Assembly (NCBI RefSeq): GCF_020102855.1
Contig: NZ_JADHZD010000010.1
Span: 95,992-159,991 of the forward strand
Direction of reading: 5' to 3'
Origin: Nocardioides lacusdianchii
GTDB taxonomy: Bacteria > Actinomycetota > Actinomycetes > Propionibacteriales > Nocardioidaceae
DNA: 64,000 nt
A program made the translations under genes and the position numbers. The notes under the pieces were generated by a model, which was not told the DNA's origin, searched no databases, and was given only the letters and a program-made list of their open reading frames with translations. Shown here in pieces: positions 20,022-28,629 of the stretch (position 1 is its first letter; each line of letters opens with the position of its first letter).

Positions 20022-21233
20022 TCAGCTCGGCCACGCTTTGCGCAGGTCGGCGTCGAACGTGTCGACCGAGTAAAGCGACCACGCCCATTGTTGCGCTCGG
20101 TCGGCCCGCTCTTGGTGGTCGGAAGGACTACGCAGGACGTCGCTGATCGCCGCTCCCATGCCCGCGGCCGAATCAGTGCAACGTACGAACAGCTCGGCGC
20201 CTCCCACCCCTTCAGCGCCGACGGAGGTCGTCACCACAGGAACGCCGTGAAGAAGGGCTTCCACCGTCTTGAACTTGACCCCCGCGCCGCGCATGACGGG
20301 GACAAGCACAACAGTCGCCCGCCGATACTCAGCCGGCAGATCTTCGACGTACCCCGCGATCTCCACGGACGGGTAGCCGGCGGAGCGCTCCCTGAGTACC
20401 TCACTGGCGCCCTTGCCCACGAGACGTAACCGCGCCTGCGGATGGTCAACGACGACGTCAGGCCAGACGTGTGTCAAAACCCATTGTGCTGCCTCGTCGT
20501 TCTCGGGTCGCGACAGATAACTCACCACCAGCACGGTTTCCTGCTCGCCCGGACGGTGCTCGACCGGGGCACCCAGCCCCAGCGGCGGCCTGATGACCCG
20601 AGCGTGTGGCGGATGGTCCAGAAGAGCAGCATCCTTGTCACTGAACACCACCACCTCGTCCAACCGGTCGACCATTCGACGCTCGTGTCGGCGCGCCTGC
20701 CACGTGAGGAATCTCCTTCGCACGGCTGAGGAGCGCCCGGAGACAGGCCTCCGGGACAAGGACTGTGAGAGCACGTCGTGGAAGGTTCCCGAAACGAACG
20801 CTCGAGAGTTGATCGACTGGACGAGACGAAGCAAACGGATCGAGTCGGCCCACTGCAGATCAATGACATCGGCACTCCGCAGCGCATCTCGGGCGGATCG
20901 AGACGTCAACAGCTCGGCGACTAAGGGCAGGTAAGGCATGCCGGGATCGAAGCGACGTAGCCACGTGTCTAGATTCAGGGAGAGCCGGTTCATCGCTGCT
21001 TGGCGCCTGGTCATGGCTGGCGTCAGGCCCAGGGGAACAACACACTGGGGCGCGCCGGGCTGTAGCGCGGCCTCACGGTTGGTGCGCGTTCCAGGGACGA
21101 AGACGGTCAAGTCCGCGTCCGACTCCACTGTTCGTGTCCATTGCGACAGATACCTCCCTCCAGCATGGGGAACTTCGTCGTACCCCAAGGTCGAAGCCAG
21201 TTGGACCACCTTGATGCGCGCCACGTGATTCAT
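20022..21233 (-). CDS. GT4-type glycosyltransferase
   Basis: This 403-residue protein has the GT-B fold: an N-terminal Rossmann half and a C-terminal nucleotide-sugar domain with VLVVSYLSRPENDEAA, ARLRLVGKGAS, VEIAGYVEDLPAEYRRATVVLVPVMRGAG and KTVEALLHGVPVVTTSVGAEG. The E-x(7)-E motif is partly kept (KFKTVEALLHG). It probably transfers a hexose from a nucleotide sugar. The gene begins a stretch of clearly lower GC than its upstream neighbour, which suggests acquisition by transfer. Confidence 0.88.
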   Translation of the reverse strand: MNHVARIKVVQLASTLGYDEVPHAGGRYLSQWTRTVESDADLTVFVPGTRTNREAALQPGAPQCVVPLGLTPAMTRRQAAMNRLSLNLDTWLRRFDPGMPYLPLVAELLTSRSARDALRSADVIDLQWADSIRLLRLVQSINSRAFVSGTFHDVLSQSLSRRPVSGRSSAVRRRFLTWQARRHERRMVDRLDEVVVFSDKDAALLDHPPHARVIRPPLGLGAPVEHRPGEQETVLVVSYLSRPENDEAAQWVLTHVWPDVVVDHPQARLRLVGKGASEVLRERSAGYPSVEIAGYVEDLPAEYRRATVVLVPVMRGAGVKFKTVEALLHGVPVVTTSVGAEGVGGAELFVRCTDSAAGMGAAISDVLRSPSDHQERADRAQQWAWSLYSVDTFDADLRKAWPS

Positions 21234-21591
21234 GCTGACAGGCTGCGGCGGCCGGCGCTTCGGTTTACGTGTTCCCCGCAGATCGCCGCGCGCTCACAGA
21301 AGGGTCGGCTACCTCTCAACACGCTCCGCAAGCTACCAGCGCGCCGGCGACGCGACGTGCTGCTGTCGAGCCCTTAGTAGCACACGTGCCTATCGATGCA
21401 TCGACATCGCAGAGACGATGACGACAAGGAATCGATGTGTCGCACTGCGAAGCGAAGACCCCTGATAGGGCACGGCAAAGCGTTGTTGCTGCTTCAGTCA
21501 GGAGTCGACAGGGCTACCGCCATGAAGCGGATCACGTCTCGATTCGAGCAGGATGCCCCGGCGGTGAGAGGCCAGCAGGCAGACTGTCCAC
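21234..21591. other. Intergenic region, 358 bases, between divergent genes
   Basis: This is the only gene-free stretch of more than 300 bases in the window. It lies between the divergent GT4 and ABC transporter genes, is less GC-rich than most of the window, and contains only short unconvincing frames. The only recognisable element is the CAGACT box at its right end. I see no RNA gene or repeat in it. Confidence 0.6.
21580..21585 (+). promoter_or_regulatory. -10 box of the ABC exporter gene (leaderless)
   Basis: CAGACT is followed by six bases and then GTG. The same CAGACT with the same spacing precedes gmd. Confidence 0.4.
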
Positions 21592-23469
21592 GTGCTCAGC
21601 CTCTCTGGAACCCCGCTCCGCCGTCTGGCTGGCCTCCTCGGGTTTCCTCCTGGGACCGGCGAGCTGATCGACCATCCCACCCGGCGCCGCCTGATGCTGT
21701 CGATCGTCCTGTCCGTGGTGCTCGCGCTGCTGGACATGCTGGGCGTCGTCGCGATGTTGCCGATGATGCAGTACGTGACGGGCCAGTCTCCGGACTCCGG
21801 TGCACTCGGCTGGGTGAGCACGCTGCTGGGCGACCCGTCCGCGCGCGTGCTTGTGCTGTCGCTAGCGCTGATCATCTTCGGCACCTTCGTGGTGAAGGAC
21901 GTCGCTGCGCTGCTCGTCAGGAGCTGGCAGTTGCGCTTCATGGCCACGCAAAACGTCAAGATCTCGACCGCGCTGCTGGAGGGATACCTCACAGCTCCGT
22001 ACTCATGGCACCTCCGACAGAACACCGGCGACAAGCTGTGGACCGTCCAGGGCGCCGTGTCGATGGGGTACTCCGGCGGCCTCACCTCAGCGTTATCCGT
22101 CCTCACCGAGCTCATGACAATCGTGTTCGTCTTCGGATCGCTCCTGCTGATCTCCCCCACGATCGCGGTGTCGGCGGCGGTCTACTTCGGGGTCGCCGCG
22201 TTCGTCATCCAACGCGTCATCCGGCCCCGGATCCAAGCGGCTGGCGAGCGCACGCGTGAGGCCTCCCAAGCCGTTTCGAAGTCGAGCCTGCAGTCGCTCA
22301 GCGCCGTCAAGGAGATTCGACTCCGACGTGCACACCAGGCGTTCGTCGACGAGTTCAGCGAGAAGAGCGCCCAGGGCGCCGAGGCGGACGTGCGTGCGTC
22401 CATCCTCACCTCGATCCCCTCCTACTTCCTGGAAATCGTCTTCGTGCTCGGCATCGGCGTACTTGCCGCGGTCGCGACTACCGGAGGGTCGGCAGAGGAG
22501 GGTCTTGTTCTCCTGGGGCTGTTCGTAGCAGCCGGCACACGAGTGCTACCGAGCTCAGTCCGGCTCATCAGTGCTTTGGCCGGCGTGCGATATGCGCATG
22601 CACCGCTGGAGCACCTCATCCGGGTTAGTCGTGCCATGCGCACGAGCGCCGTCGAGGAGACGGCGCGGGTCGTCACGCAGGAGGTTCCGTCGGGCGACAT
22701 CTCGATCACAGGTCTCCGCTACGCCTACCCGGACCGACCGGACGTCGAGGTGCTTGCGGGTGTCGACCTGGACATCTCGCACGGTTCTTCCATAGCCGTG
22801 ATCGGCATGAGCGGCGCTGGGAAGAGCACGCTCGTTGACCTGCTGCTCGGTCTCCACCTTCCTACGGCCGGAGACATCACGGCTGGCGGGACCTCGGTCT
22901 TCGACAACCTGCCCGGCTGGCAGCGCCAGCTCGCCGTCGTTCCTCAGGAGGTAATGCTCCTGGACACAAGCATCCGCGAGAACATCGCGTTCGACGAGGA
23001 GCTGGCCCCAGACCGGCTTGCATTGGCCATCGAGCGCGCCCAGCTCGACGACCTGATCGATGATCTGCCCGACGGCCTCGACACATCCGCAGGCGAGCGG
23101 GGCATGCGCCTGTCCGGCGGACAACGCCAACGCATCGGCATCGCCCGAGCCCTCTATCGCAATCCGTCGCTGCTCGTGCTGGACGAGGCGACGTCCGCGC
23201 TGGACAACGAGACCGAGCGTCGCATCACCGACACGATCGAGGGTTTGCACGGAATGGTGACGGTCGTGGTCGTGGCCCACCGCCTCTCCACCGTCCGACA
23301 CTGCGACCAGCTGGTCTTCATGGAGGGCGGGAGGGTGGCATCGTCGGGAACGTTCGACGAGGTGCGTCGGAGCAACGAGACCTTCGCGAGACTGGTGCAG
23401 CTCGGCTCGCTCGACGCCCCGGGCGCGTACGTCACGGCCGAGCCTGTCAGCGGTAGTCCTCGAAGTTGA
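21592..23469 (+). CDS. ABC exporter, fused permease-ATPase (candidate lipid-linked oligosaccharide flippase)
   Basis: This 625-residue half-transporter has about six membrane helices (residues 35-330) and a nucleotide-binding domain with Walker A GMSGAGKST (about 404-412), Q-loop region VVPQEVMLLD, signature LSGGQRQR (about 505), Walker B LLVLDEATSALD and the H-loop in VVVAHRLST. The layout resembles PglK/WlaB flippases and MsbA. No Wzx-type flippase occurs in the window, so it may flip the lipid-linked glycan made here; that role is inferred from context. A TTA leucine codon, rare in high-GC actinobacteria, occurs at 22093-22095. The 3' end overlaps the convergent glycosyltransferase gene by 23 bases. 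Confidence 0.93.
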   Translation: MLSLSGTPLRRLAGLLGFPPGTGELIDHPTRRRLMLSIVLSVVLALLDMLGVVAMLPMMQYVTGQSPDSGALGWVSTLLGDPSARVLVLSLALIIFGTFVVKDVAALLVRSWQLRFMATQNVKISTALLEGYLTAPYSWHLRQNTGDKLWTVQGAVSMGYSGGLTSALSVLTELMTIVFVFGSLLLISPTIAVSAAVYFGVAAFVIQRVIRPRIQAAGERTREASQAVSKSSLQSLSAVKEIRLRRAHQAFVDEFSEKSAQGAEADVRASILTSIPSYFLEIVFVLGIGVLAAVATTGGSAEEGLVLLGLFVAAGTRVLPSSVRLISALAGVRYAHAPLEHLIRVSRAMRTSAVEETARVVTQEVPSGDISITGLRYAYPDRPDVEVLAGVDLDISHGSSIAVIGMSGAGKSTLVDLLLGLHLPTAGDITAGGTSVFDNLPGWQRQLAVVPQEVMLLDTSIRENIAFDEELAPDRLALAIERAQLDDLIDDLPDGLDTSAGERGMRLSGGQRQRIGIARALYRNPSLLVLDEATSALDNETERRITDTIEGLHGMVTVVVVAHRLSTVRHCDQLVFMEGGRVASSGTFDEVRRSNETFARLVQLGSLDAPGAYVTAEPVSGSPRS

Positions 23470-24319
23470 GCAGCATCCGCTCGTCGTAGCGGACGTGGTC
23501 GAGGTACTTCAGCGTCAATGGGTCAAGCACCCTGCCGAGGAGATCGGTCCATGAGATGGGGTAGTCGGCGTCGTCGCCAAAGACGCCGCCCGGGTGCTTC
23601 GCGAGGCGCTCGGCTCGGGTGTCCAGCACGGCGTCCATCTGCGCGACCCAGGCCGCCGTGAGCGGGGTGTACGAGCGCATCATGAACCCGCCCTTGCCGA
23701 ACATCAGCCTGTAGTGGACCAGGATGTCGAGGCCAAGCCGCCCCTTCAGCTTGCCGATCCAGTTCGCGTGGCTTGAGGAGTAGCTGGTGACCCAGACCTG
23801 CGGATCGGCTGCCATACGGTCGTAGCCGGGCCGCCACGATTCCAGTGGCTGCTTGACGTCGACATAGGCGCCGCCGTGGTGATGCATGAGGTAACCGCGC
23901 AGGTAGTCCGATCGGTGGACGAGTGACAGGTGTTCGTACGCAGCCGGCAGTGGGTGCTCCGGCACGATCCACTGGTCAAGGGTCGACGGCGTCACCAGCT
24001 CGACCGGCAGCCCGATCCTCTCCCTGATGAGGTCCAGGTTGGCCTGCCGGTTCGGCGTCAGCGGGTTGTTGCCTGTCCAGACGACGAATGCCCGGGCCGG
24101 GAACTCGCTCCGCTCGGTCAGCGCTACCTCGCCCGCGAGGAAGGTGTCGGCGTAGCGCGATGGCCGGTAGGTGTAGCGGCGGACTCGATCGACGTGCTTG
24201 AAGGCGGCCGTGGCGGCATCGAACTTGAGCTGCTTGGCCCTGCGCGAGGATCGCTTGCGCGCGACGAAGACACGGTGCTTCGCCTCCCTCACCAGTGACA
24301 ACGGCGACGACTTGCTCAC
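23447..24319 (-). CDS. Capsular polysaccharide synthesis glycosyltransferase (GT32-like, DXD)
   Basis: This 290-residue protein matches the caps_synth / GT32 group: FVVWTGNNPLTPN near residue 80 (the xVxWxG nucleotide-sugar loop), HRSDYLRGYLMHHHGGAYVDVK with the metal-binding D-x-D, and a C-terminal FGDDADYPISWTDLLG segment. It is expected to add a sugar to a capsule or cell-wall glycan in the cytoplasm. The GTG start overlaps the stop of the upstream GT2 gene (GTGA), which fixes the start; a longer frame would run into that gene. Confidence 0.85.
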   Translation of the reverse strand: MSKSSPLSLVREAKHRVFVARKRSSRRAKQLKFDAATAAFKHVDRVRRYTYRPSRYADTFLAGEVALTERSEFPARAFVVWTGNNPLTPNRQANLDLIRERIGLPVELVTPSTLDQWIVPEHPLPAAYEHLSLVHRSDYLRGYLMHHHGGAYVDVKQPLESWRPGYDRMAADPQVWVTSYSSSHANWIGKLKGRLGLDILVHYRLMFGKGGFMMRSYTPLTAAWVAQMDAVLDTRAERLAKHPGGVFGDDADYPISWTDLLGRVLDPLTLKYLDHVRYDERMLLNFEDYR

Positions 24320-25302
24320 GCGCCCAGCACCTTGTCGGGGTCCCACTCGCGAGACCACGACGCCAACGTGACGGGCCGCAGGTCTCCGGTCGGAGACCAC
24401 TCGAGCTTCGGGTGTCCGTGACCTTCCAGCATGTCGCGCCAGATCTCTCTCAGTTCGTCGACGGACTCGTCGTCGAGGTCACGCCAATGATCCACGCCGG
24501 CGCCTGCCCCACGTGGACCCGCCAGTCGCAGGGCGGCGGCTCCGTTCGCGATCTTGGAGCGGAACTGCTGCTCGCTCCGCCACGGGACGTGGAGGATCCG
24601 CAGCGACTGACTGACTCTCCCCGGTCGCGAGACCCCGTGGTTGCCATGGTGGAGCGCTGCCAGCAGGTGGGGGCGGTAGGCGACCTTCTCCAGCCGTGCA
24701 GGATTGGTGTCGATGCGCCAGCCGGAGGCGACGGCTCCGGACGACCCGGGCTCGGGGAACACGTTGTGGATGACGGCCGCGGCGATCGGCGTCGTGGAGG
24801 CCCGGAGCGTCTCGACCAGTGACCCCTCCGAGCCGAACCACCACTCGTCGGCGTCGAACGGCACGATCCAGTCGGCACCCTGACGAGCAGCCCACTGCGA
24901 GAGGAACTGCATCTTCGGCGCCTGGAAGTACGCCGGCTCGCGGTCGTCGCCGGTGAAGAGGAAGGCACCGTCCGCTCTTTCACGCAGGAGCTCGCCCGTC
25001 CCGTCGGTCGACCCGTTGTCGACGACGAGGACTCCGTCCACGCCCTGGCGACGCAGGTGGTCGATCGTCTGACCGAGGATGTCGGCCTCGTTCTTCACCA
25101 TGGCCACGGCCCACACCGAACCGGGGACCCTCCGGCGAGCAGGGAGCACAGGCAGATCCATCCCATGCGCGACTCGCCTGCGCACGTTCCTTCCCGACGG
25201 TCCCCACCGTCGCGAAGCGGCGTCCCTCGCGGCGCGCGCATCCTTCGCCAGCAGCAAGGACCGGTGCTTGGCGCGCTGCGCGAGTCGAACGGGGGAAGAC
25301 AC
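24316..25302 (-). CDS. GT2-family glycosyltransferase
   Basis: This 328-residue protein has a short basic N-terminus and then a GT-A domain of the Glyco_tranf_2_4 kind: WAVAMVKNEADILGQTIDHL, VLVVDNGSTDGTGELL and VPFDADEWWF, in which the DADE sequence provides the metal site. Such proteins often modify surface glycans. The start used is the GTG that lies six bases after a TATCCT -10 box; another GTG three bases upstream is equally possible. It is coupled to the following capsule glycosyltransferase gene. Confidence 0.85.
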   Translation of the reverse strand: MSSPVRLAQRAKHRSLLLAKDARAARDAASRRWGPSGRNVRRRVAHGMDLPVLPARRRVPGSVWAVAMVKNEADILGQTIDHLRRQGVDGVLVVDNGSTDGTGELLRERADGAFLFTGDDREPAYFQAPKMQFLSQWAARQGADWIVPFDADEWWFGSEGSLVETLRASTTPIAAAVIHNVFPEPGSSGAVASGWRIDTNPARLEKVAYRPHLLAALHHGNHGVSRPGRVSQSLRILHVPWRSEQQFRSKIANGAAALRLAGPRGAGAGVDHWRDLDDESVDELREIWRDMLEGHGHPKLEWSPTGDLRPVTLASWSREWDPDKVLGA

Positions 25303-25308
25303 CACGAC

Positions 25309-25314
25309 AGGATA
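25309..25314 (-). promoter_or_regulatory. -10 box of the GT2 gene (leaderless, minus strand)
   Basis: On the minus strand TATCCT is followed by six bases and a GTG at 25302. The divergent methyltransferase promoter is 27 bases away. Confidence 0.45.
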
Positions 25315-25340
25315 GGGCCGCGGCGACGCCAAGCGTGTGC

Positions 25341-25346
25341 CAAACT
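25341..25346 (+). promoter_or_regulatory. -10 box of the methyltransferase gene (leaderless)
   Basis: CAAACT is followed by seven bases and then the GTG. The conserved A at the second position and T at the sixth are present. Confidence 0.4.
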
Positions 25347-25353
25347 TCGCGGC

Positions 25354-26145
25354 GTGACGGTGACGGACGACGATCTGGATTCCATCCCCGGATGGTTCGG
25401 CCCCATGGACCGAGAGCTGTTCCGTTGGTTCCTGACCGCGGGTCGTGCCACATCTGGCACGGGGAACATCGCCGAGCTCGGCGCCTACATGGGCCAGTCG
25501 GCAGTCCTCCTCGGCGACCACCTTGAGGGCGGCGAGGAGTTCACGGTCATCGATCTCTTCGAGGCCCAAGCCGACGACCCGGCCAACCTCGAGGAGAACG
25601 CCGACTCCTACCCGGGCCTGAGCAGGCAAGGCTTCGAGGCGAACTACACGCGCATACACGCGCAGCTTCCTCGTGTGGTGCAGGACTTCAGTGAGCGCAT
25701 CGTCAACCACGTTGGCGAAGGCAGCTGCCGCTTCGTCCACGTCGACGCGTCCCATCTCTATGACCACGTCGTCGGCGACATCAAGGCGGCCAAGGCGCTC
25801 CTGTCGGCGGCCGGCGTCGTGGCCTTCGACGACTACCGTGCCACCCACACTCCCGGCGTCGCGGCGGCGGTTTGGGAGGCGGTCGCATCCGGTGGACTGC
25901 ACCCGATCGTCCTGAGCCCCAAGAAGCTCTATGCCACGTGGGGTGACCCGGCTCCGTATGTCCGAGCCATCCCCAGGCAGACGTCCCGCTGGACGTCCGA
26001 GATCCAGTCGGTCGCGGGCGCCGACGTGCTCGTGCTGTCACCCGCTCATCACGAGACCTACAGGTGGATCAAGTACCTGCCACCGGCCACCGTCCCGTAC
26101 GCGAAACGGGCCCGTGCACGATTGTCGTCGTGGACCGAGAAGTAG
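25354..26145 (+). CDS. Class I SAM-dependent methyltransferase (Methyltransf_24 type)
   Basis: This 263-residue protein has the SAM-binding glycine loop in NIAELGAYMGQSAVLLGDHL, the acidic ribose-binding residue in FTVIDLFEAQ, and FVHVDASHLYDHVVGDI plus VVAFDDY, as in methyltransferases that act on sugars or glycan chains near glycosyltransferase genes. It may O-methylate the surface polysaccharide made by the neighbouring enzymes. Two GTG codons six bases apart could each start the protein; the first fits the -10 box best. Its end overlaps the next glycosyltransferase gene by 16 bases. Confidence 0.85.
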   Translation: MTVTDDDLDSIPGWFGPMDRELFRWFLTAGRATSGTGNIAELGAYMGQSAVLLGDHLEGGEEFTVIDLFEAQADDPANLEENADSYPGLSRQGFEANYTRIHAQLPRVVQDFSERIVNHVGEGSCRFVHVDASHLYDHVVGDIKAAKALLSAAGVVAFDDYRATHTPGVAAAVWEAVASGGLHPIVLSPKKLYATWGDPAPYVRAIPRQTSRWTSEIQSVAGADVLVLSPAHHETYRWIKYLPPATVPYAKRARARLSSWTEK

Positions 26146-27014
26146 ACGGCCTCGTCGAGTGCTCCGTCATCATCCCGACCTACAACGCCGCCCACGTGAT
26201 CGGCGAGCAGTTCGCGGCGCTTGCCGCGCAGGTCGATGCCCCTGACTTCGAGGTGGTAGTCGCCGACAACGGGTCGACCGACGACGTTGCAGGGGTGATC
26301 GAGTCATGGCGCGCCCGCCTTCCGCGGCTGCGCCGCGTGGACGCCTCCCGCGGACGAGGTGTCTCCGTCGCGCGAAACGTCGGGATCGAGTCTGCCGTCA
26401 CAGACCGCATCCTGATCTGCGATGCAGATGACGTTGTCGGCCCAGGATGGGTCAAGGCTTTTCACGAGGCACTCGACGAGAACCCTCTGGCAAGTGGTCC
26501 GGCCGAGACGGTCACGTTGTCCGGTCCGTCTGCCGCCTGGGTGCCGATCGACCAGATGAGCACCGGCCTGTACGACACTTGGGGCGGGCGGACGTATGGG
26601 CTGGGCGGCAACACTGCAATGCACCGACAGGTGTGGGAGCGCGTCGGAGGCTACGACGAGCAGTTCCCGGCTGGCGCGGAAGAGATTGACTTCGCTTGGC
26701 GGGCGTGGGACCTCGACTACCGCTTTACGTATGTGCCAGAAGCGCTGCTGCACTACCGAATCCGCACCGACTTACGCGGGGTGCTGCGACAGCAATACAA
26801 TTCAGGGCGCGGCACAGCCACGCTCTACGCCAAGTTTCGTCCGCCGGAGGTGGTGCCGAAGTCCTTGCTGCGACGGATCCACCACGAGCTACTGCTGCTC
26901 AGGCAGTTCCCATGGAGGGGCAGCGCGGACCAGCGCCGCATGTGGCTCACAGTAATGGCCTTCGAAGTCGGCAAGTTGGTCGAGTCGAGACGCATCGGAG
27001 CGCCCGCTCCCTAG
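26130..27014 (+). CDS. GT2-family glycosyltransferase
   Basis: This 294-residue GT-A protein begins with CSVIIPTYNAAHVIGEQ, has VVVADNGSTD, SVARNVGIESA and the metal site LICDADD, and then GGYDEQFPAGAEEIDFAWRAW, the acceptor-side acidic motif. It probably adds one sugar to the lipid-linked glycan. The GTG start is within the end of the methyltransferase gene; no better start is visible downstream before the conserved strand. It contains a TTA leucine codon (26772-26774), and its GC content is low for this genome, both signs of recent acquisition. Confidence 0.9.
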   Translation: MDREVDGLVECSVIIPTYNAAHVIGEQFAALAAQVDAPDFEVVVADNGSTDDVAGVIESWRARLPRLRRVDASRGRGVSVARNVGIESAVTDRILICDADDVVGPGWVKAFHEALDENPLASGPAETVTLSGPSAAWVPIDQMSTGLYDTWGGRTYGLGGNTAMHRQVWERVGGYDEQFPAGAEEIDFAWRAWDLDYRFTYVPEALLHYRIRTDLRGVLRQQYNSGRGTATLYAKFRPPEVVPKSLLRRIHHELLLLRQFPWRGSADQRRMWLTVMAFEVGKLVESRRIGAPAP

Positions 27015-27137
27015 AAACTTCTGCTGCGGTCCAGCAATCGGGCGGATCACGCCTGGGTCTTGTGCCGATGAGTCGGTCGCTCTCGACGCTAGATTGCTCA
27101 AACCCGAATCCCCGTCGACCAGACTTGCAGGAAGCCC

Positions 27138-27989
27138 GTGACCGAGACCCGCGTCGGAATCGTCATTCCATCGTTCAACTCCGGCACCATGGTCGCCGAG
27201 GCCGCAGCAAGCGCGCGCGAGTGCTTGGGGGGCGTCGAGAACATCGTCATCGTCGACGATGGGTCGACAGACCGACAATCACTGAAAACACTGGGTTCGC
27301 TCCAGCGCACTGGATTCCAAGTCCATCGCCAGGAGAACGCAGGAGTCAGTGCGGCACGCAACTACGCATTGACGCATCTTCGAACGCCCTATGCCATCGC
27401 CTTGGACAGCGACGACCTGATCGAGCCTGGCGCGGCCTCAATCGCAGCCGACGTCCTCGACGCTCACGATGACGTCGTCATCGTCACAGGATCGGGTATC
27501 AACTTCTCAGACGGTGCATCTCCGCAACAGTCAGCTCCGATCACGCCCGGGGCGTTGACTCGTGAGGACATGTGGCGATCCACGATGATCGCTACTGCGT
27601 CGGCGTTCCGGCTCAAAGATTGGCACCGGGTGGGCGGTTTCCCAGAAGGGGTAGCGGTCGGTGAGGACTGGGTCTTCTGGCTTCGACTTCTTCGCGGCGG
27701 TGGTCGCATCTCGACCTCAGATGCCGTATTTGTCCGTCACCGCAATCACGACGCCCAGATCACTCGAGGCGAGATCGATCCACGCGAGTCGTCCAAAGCG
27801 GCGAATCTGGTGCTGCGAGAGAACGTCGACCTTGCCCTAGCGCATTCGGAAGATCTCATCGACGAGCTCTGTCGGACGAGAACGACCCTCGCGGCCTATC
27901 GGCATGCCTACCGTCGAATCGACCAGGCGAAAGTCCGGCTAAAGAGTCTTGGGGCGCGACTGCGCCGCGTTCAGCCGCGCCAGAGTTGA
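27138..27989 (+). CDS. GT2-family glycosyltransferase
   Basis: This 283-residue protein has VGIVIPSFNSGTMVAEAAAS, IVIVDDGSTDRQS, the N-A-G-V-S-x-A-R-N sequence in NAGVSAARNYALTH, the metal site ALDSDD and GGFPEGVAVGEDWVFWLRLL, so the GT-A domain is complete. The C-terminus is a basic helix with Arg-Leu repeats that may contact the membrane. An AGGAAG ribosome binding site precedes the GTG start. It is the last gene of the low-GC stretch. Confidence 0.9.
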   Translation: MTETRVGIVIPSFNSGTMVAEAAASARECLGGVENIVIVDDGSTDRQSLKTLGSLQRTGFQVHRQENAGVSAARNYALTHLRTPYAIALDSDDLIEPGAASIAADVLDAHDDVVIVTGSGINFSDGASPQQSAPITPGALTREDMWRSTMIATASAFRLKDWHRVGGFPEGVAVGEDWVFWLRLLRGGGRISTSDAVFVRHRNHDAQITRGEIDPRESSKAANLVLRENVDLALAHSEDLIDELCRTRTTLAAYRHAYRRIDQAKVRLKSLGARLRRVQPRQS

Positions 27990-28068
27990 CAGTAGCGAGG
28001 AGAGCACCTGCCTCGATCACCCGATGGACTGCTCGCCAAACTTGAGGGACTGTGTTCTGCGCCATCAC

Positions 28069-28074
28069 TAGAGT
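28069..28074 (+). promoter_or_regulatory. -10 box opening the nonulosonate operon (leaderless)
   Basis: TAGAGT is followed by seven bases and a GTG at 28082. From here to 39465 the genes follow each other with overlaps or minimal gaps, except the roughly 70-base interval before the NeuB fusion, so this could be the main promoter of the operon. Confidence 0.55.
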
Positions 28075-28081
28075 GGCGGCT

Positions 28082-28624
28082 GTGACGATGATGCGCAGGC
28101 TGGCCGAGGCGCGCCCCGGCCTCCGCTGGCGCGCGGGACAGGTCGCGACCGGGATGGTTTACCGCCGTGCCTTCGGCTCGATCGGCGCAGGCACCGTCAT
28201 CGTCCGGCCCCACAAGCTGCAGGGCGTCGAGCGCATCCACCTCGGCACCGGCTGCTCCGTCTTCGAGGGCGCCTGGCTCGTCAGCGAGCCGGGTGGTGGC
28301 GCGCTGCGCATCGGCGACCGCACCTACCTCGGCCACGACGTCCACCTGCACGCGCTCGACCCGGTGACCGTCGGGTCGGACTGCGTCATCGCCGACGGGG
28401 TCTTCGTCGGGTCGTCCGACCACGACCGCGAGGACCGGCACCAGGTCCACGGCACCGGTCCCATCACGATCGGCGACCGGGTCTTCCTCGGGCAGCGTTG
28501 CGTGGTGCTGGGCGGCGTCACGATCGGCGACGGTGCGACCGTCGGTGCGCACGCTGTCGTCACCAAGGACGTGCCCCCCGGCCAGACCGTCGTCGGCATC
28601 CCCGCTCGACCCGTCGGGCACTGA
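28082..28624 (+). CDS. Left-handed beta-helix acyltransferase
   Basis: This 180-residue protein is built from hexapeptide repeats (for example IGDRTYLGHDVHLHAL, VIADGVFVGSSDHD, ITIGDRVFLGQRCVVLGGVTIGDGATVGAHAVVTKDV) and ends with the usual VVGIPARPVG, as in WbbJ/NodL/MaoA-type O-acetyltransferases. The catalytic His is probably in SSDHDREDRHQ. It is expected to acetylate a sugar of the polymer. A GTG seven bases after a -10 box was taken as start; an ATG two codons further and an upstream GTG are alternatives. Confidence 0.88.
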   Translation: MTMMRRLAEARPGLRWRAGQVATGMVYRRAFGSIGAGTVIVRPHKLQGVERIHLGTGCSVFEGAWLVSEPGGGALRIGDRTYLGHDVHLHALDPVTVGSDCVIADGVFVGSSDHDREDRHQVHGTGPITIGDRVFLGQRCVVLGGVTIGDGATVGAHAVVTKDVPPGQTVVGIPARPVGH

Positions 28625-28629
28625 GGCCC

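Noticed and set aside
21234..21591. Short frames in the gene-free region as small genes
   Set aside because: None has a ribosome binding site, a leaderless box, or the strong third-position GC bias of real genes in this genome.
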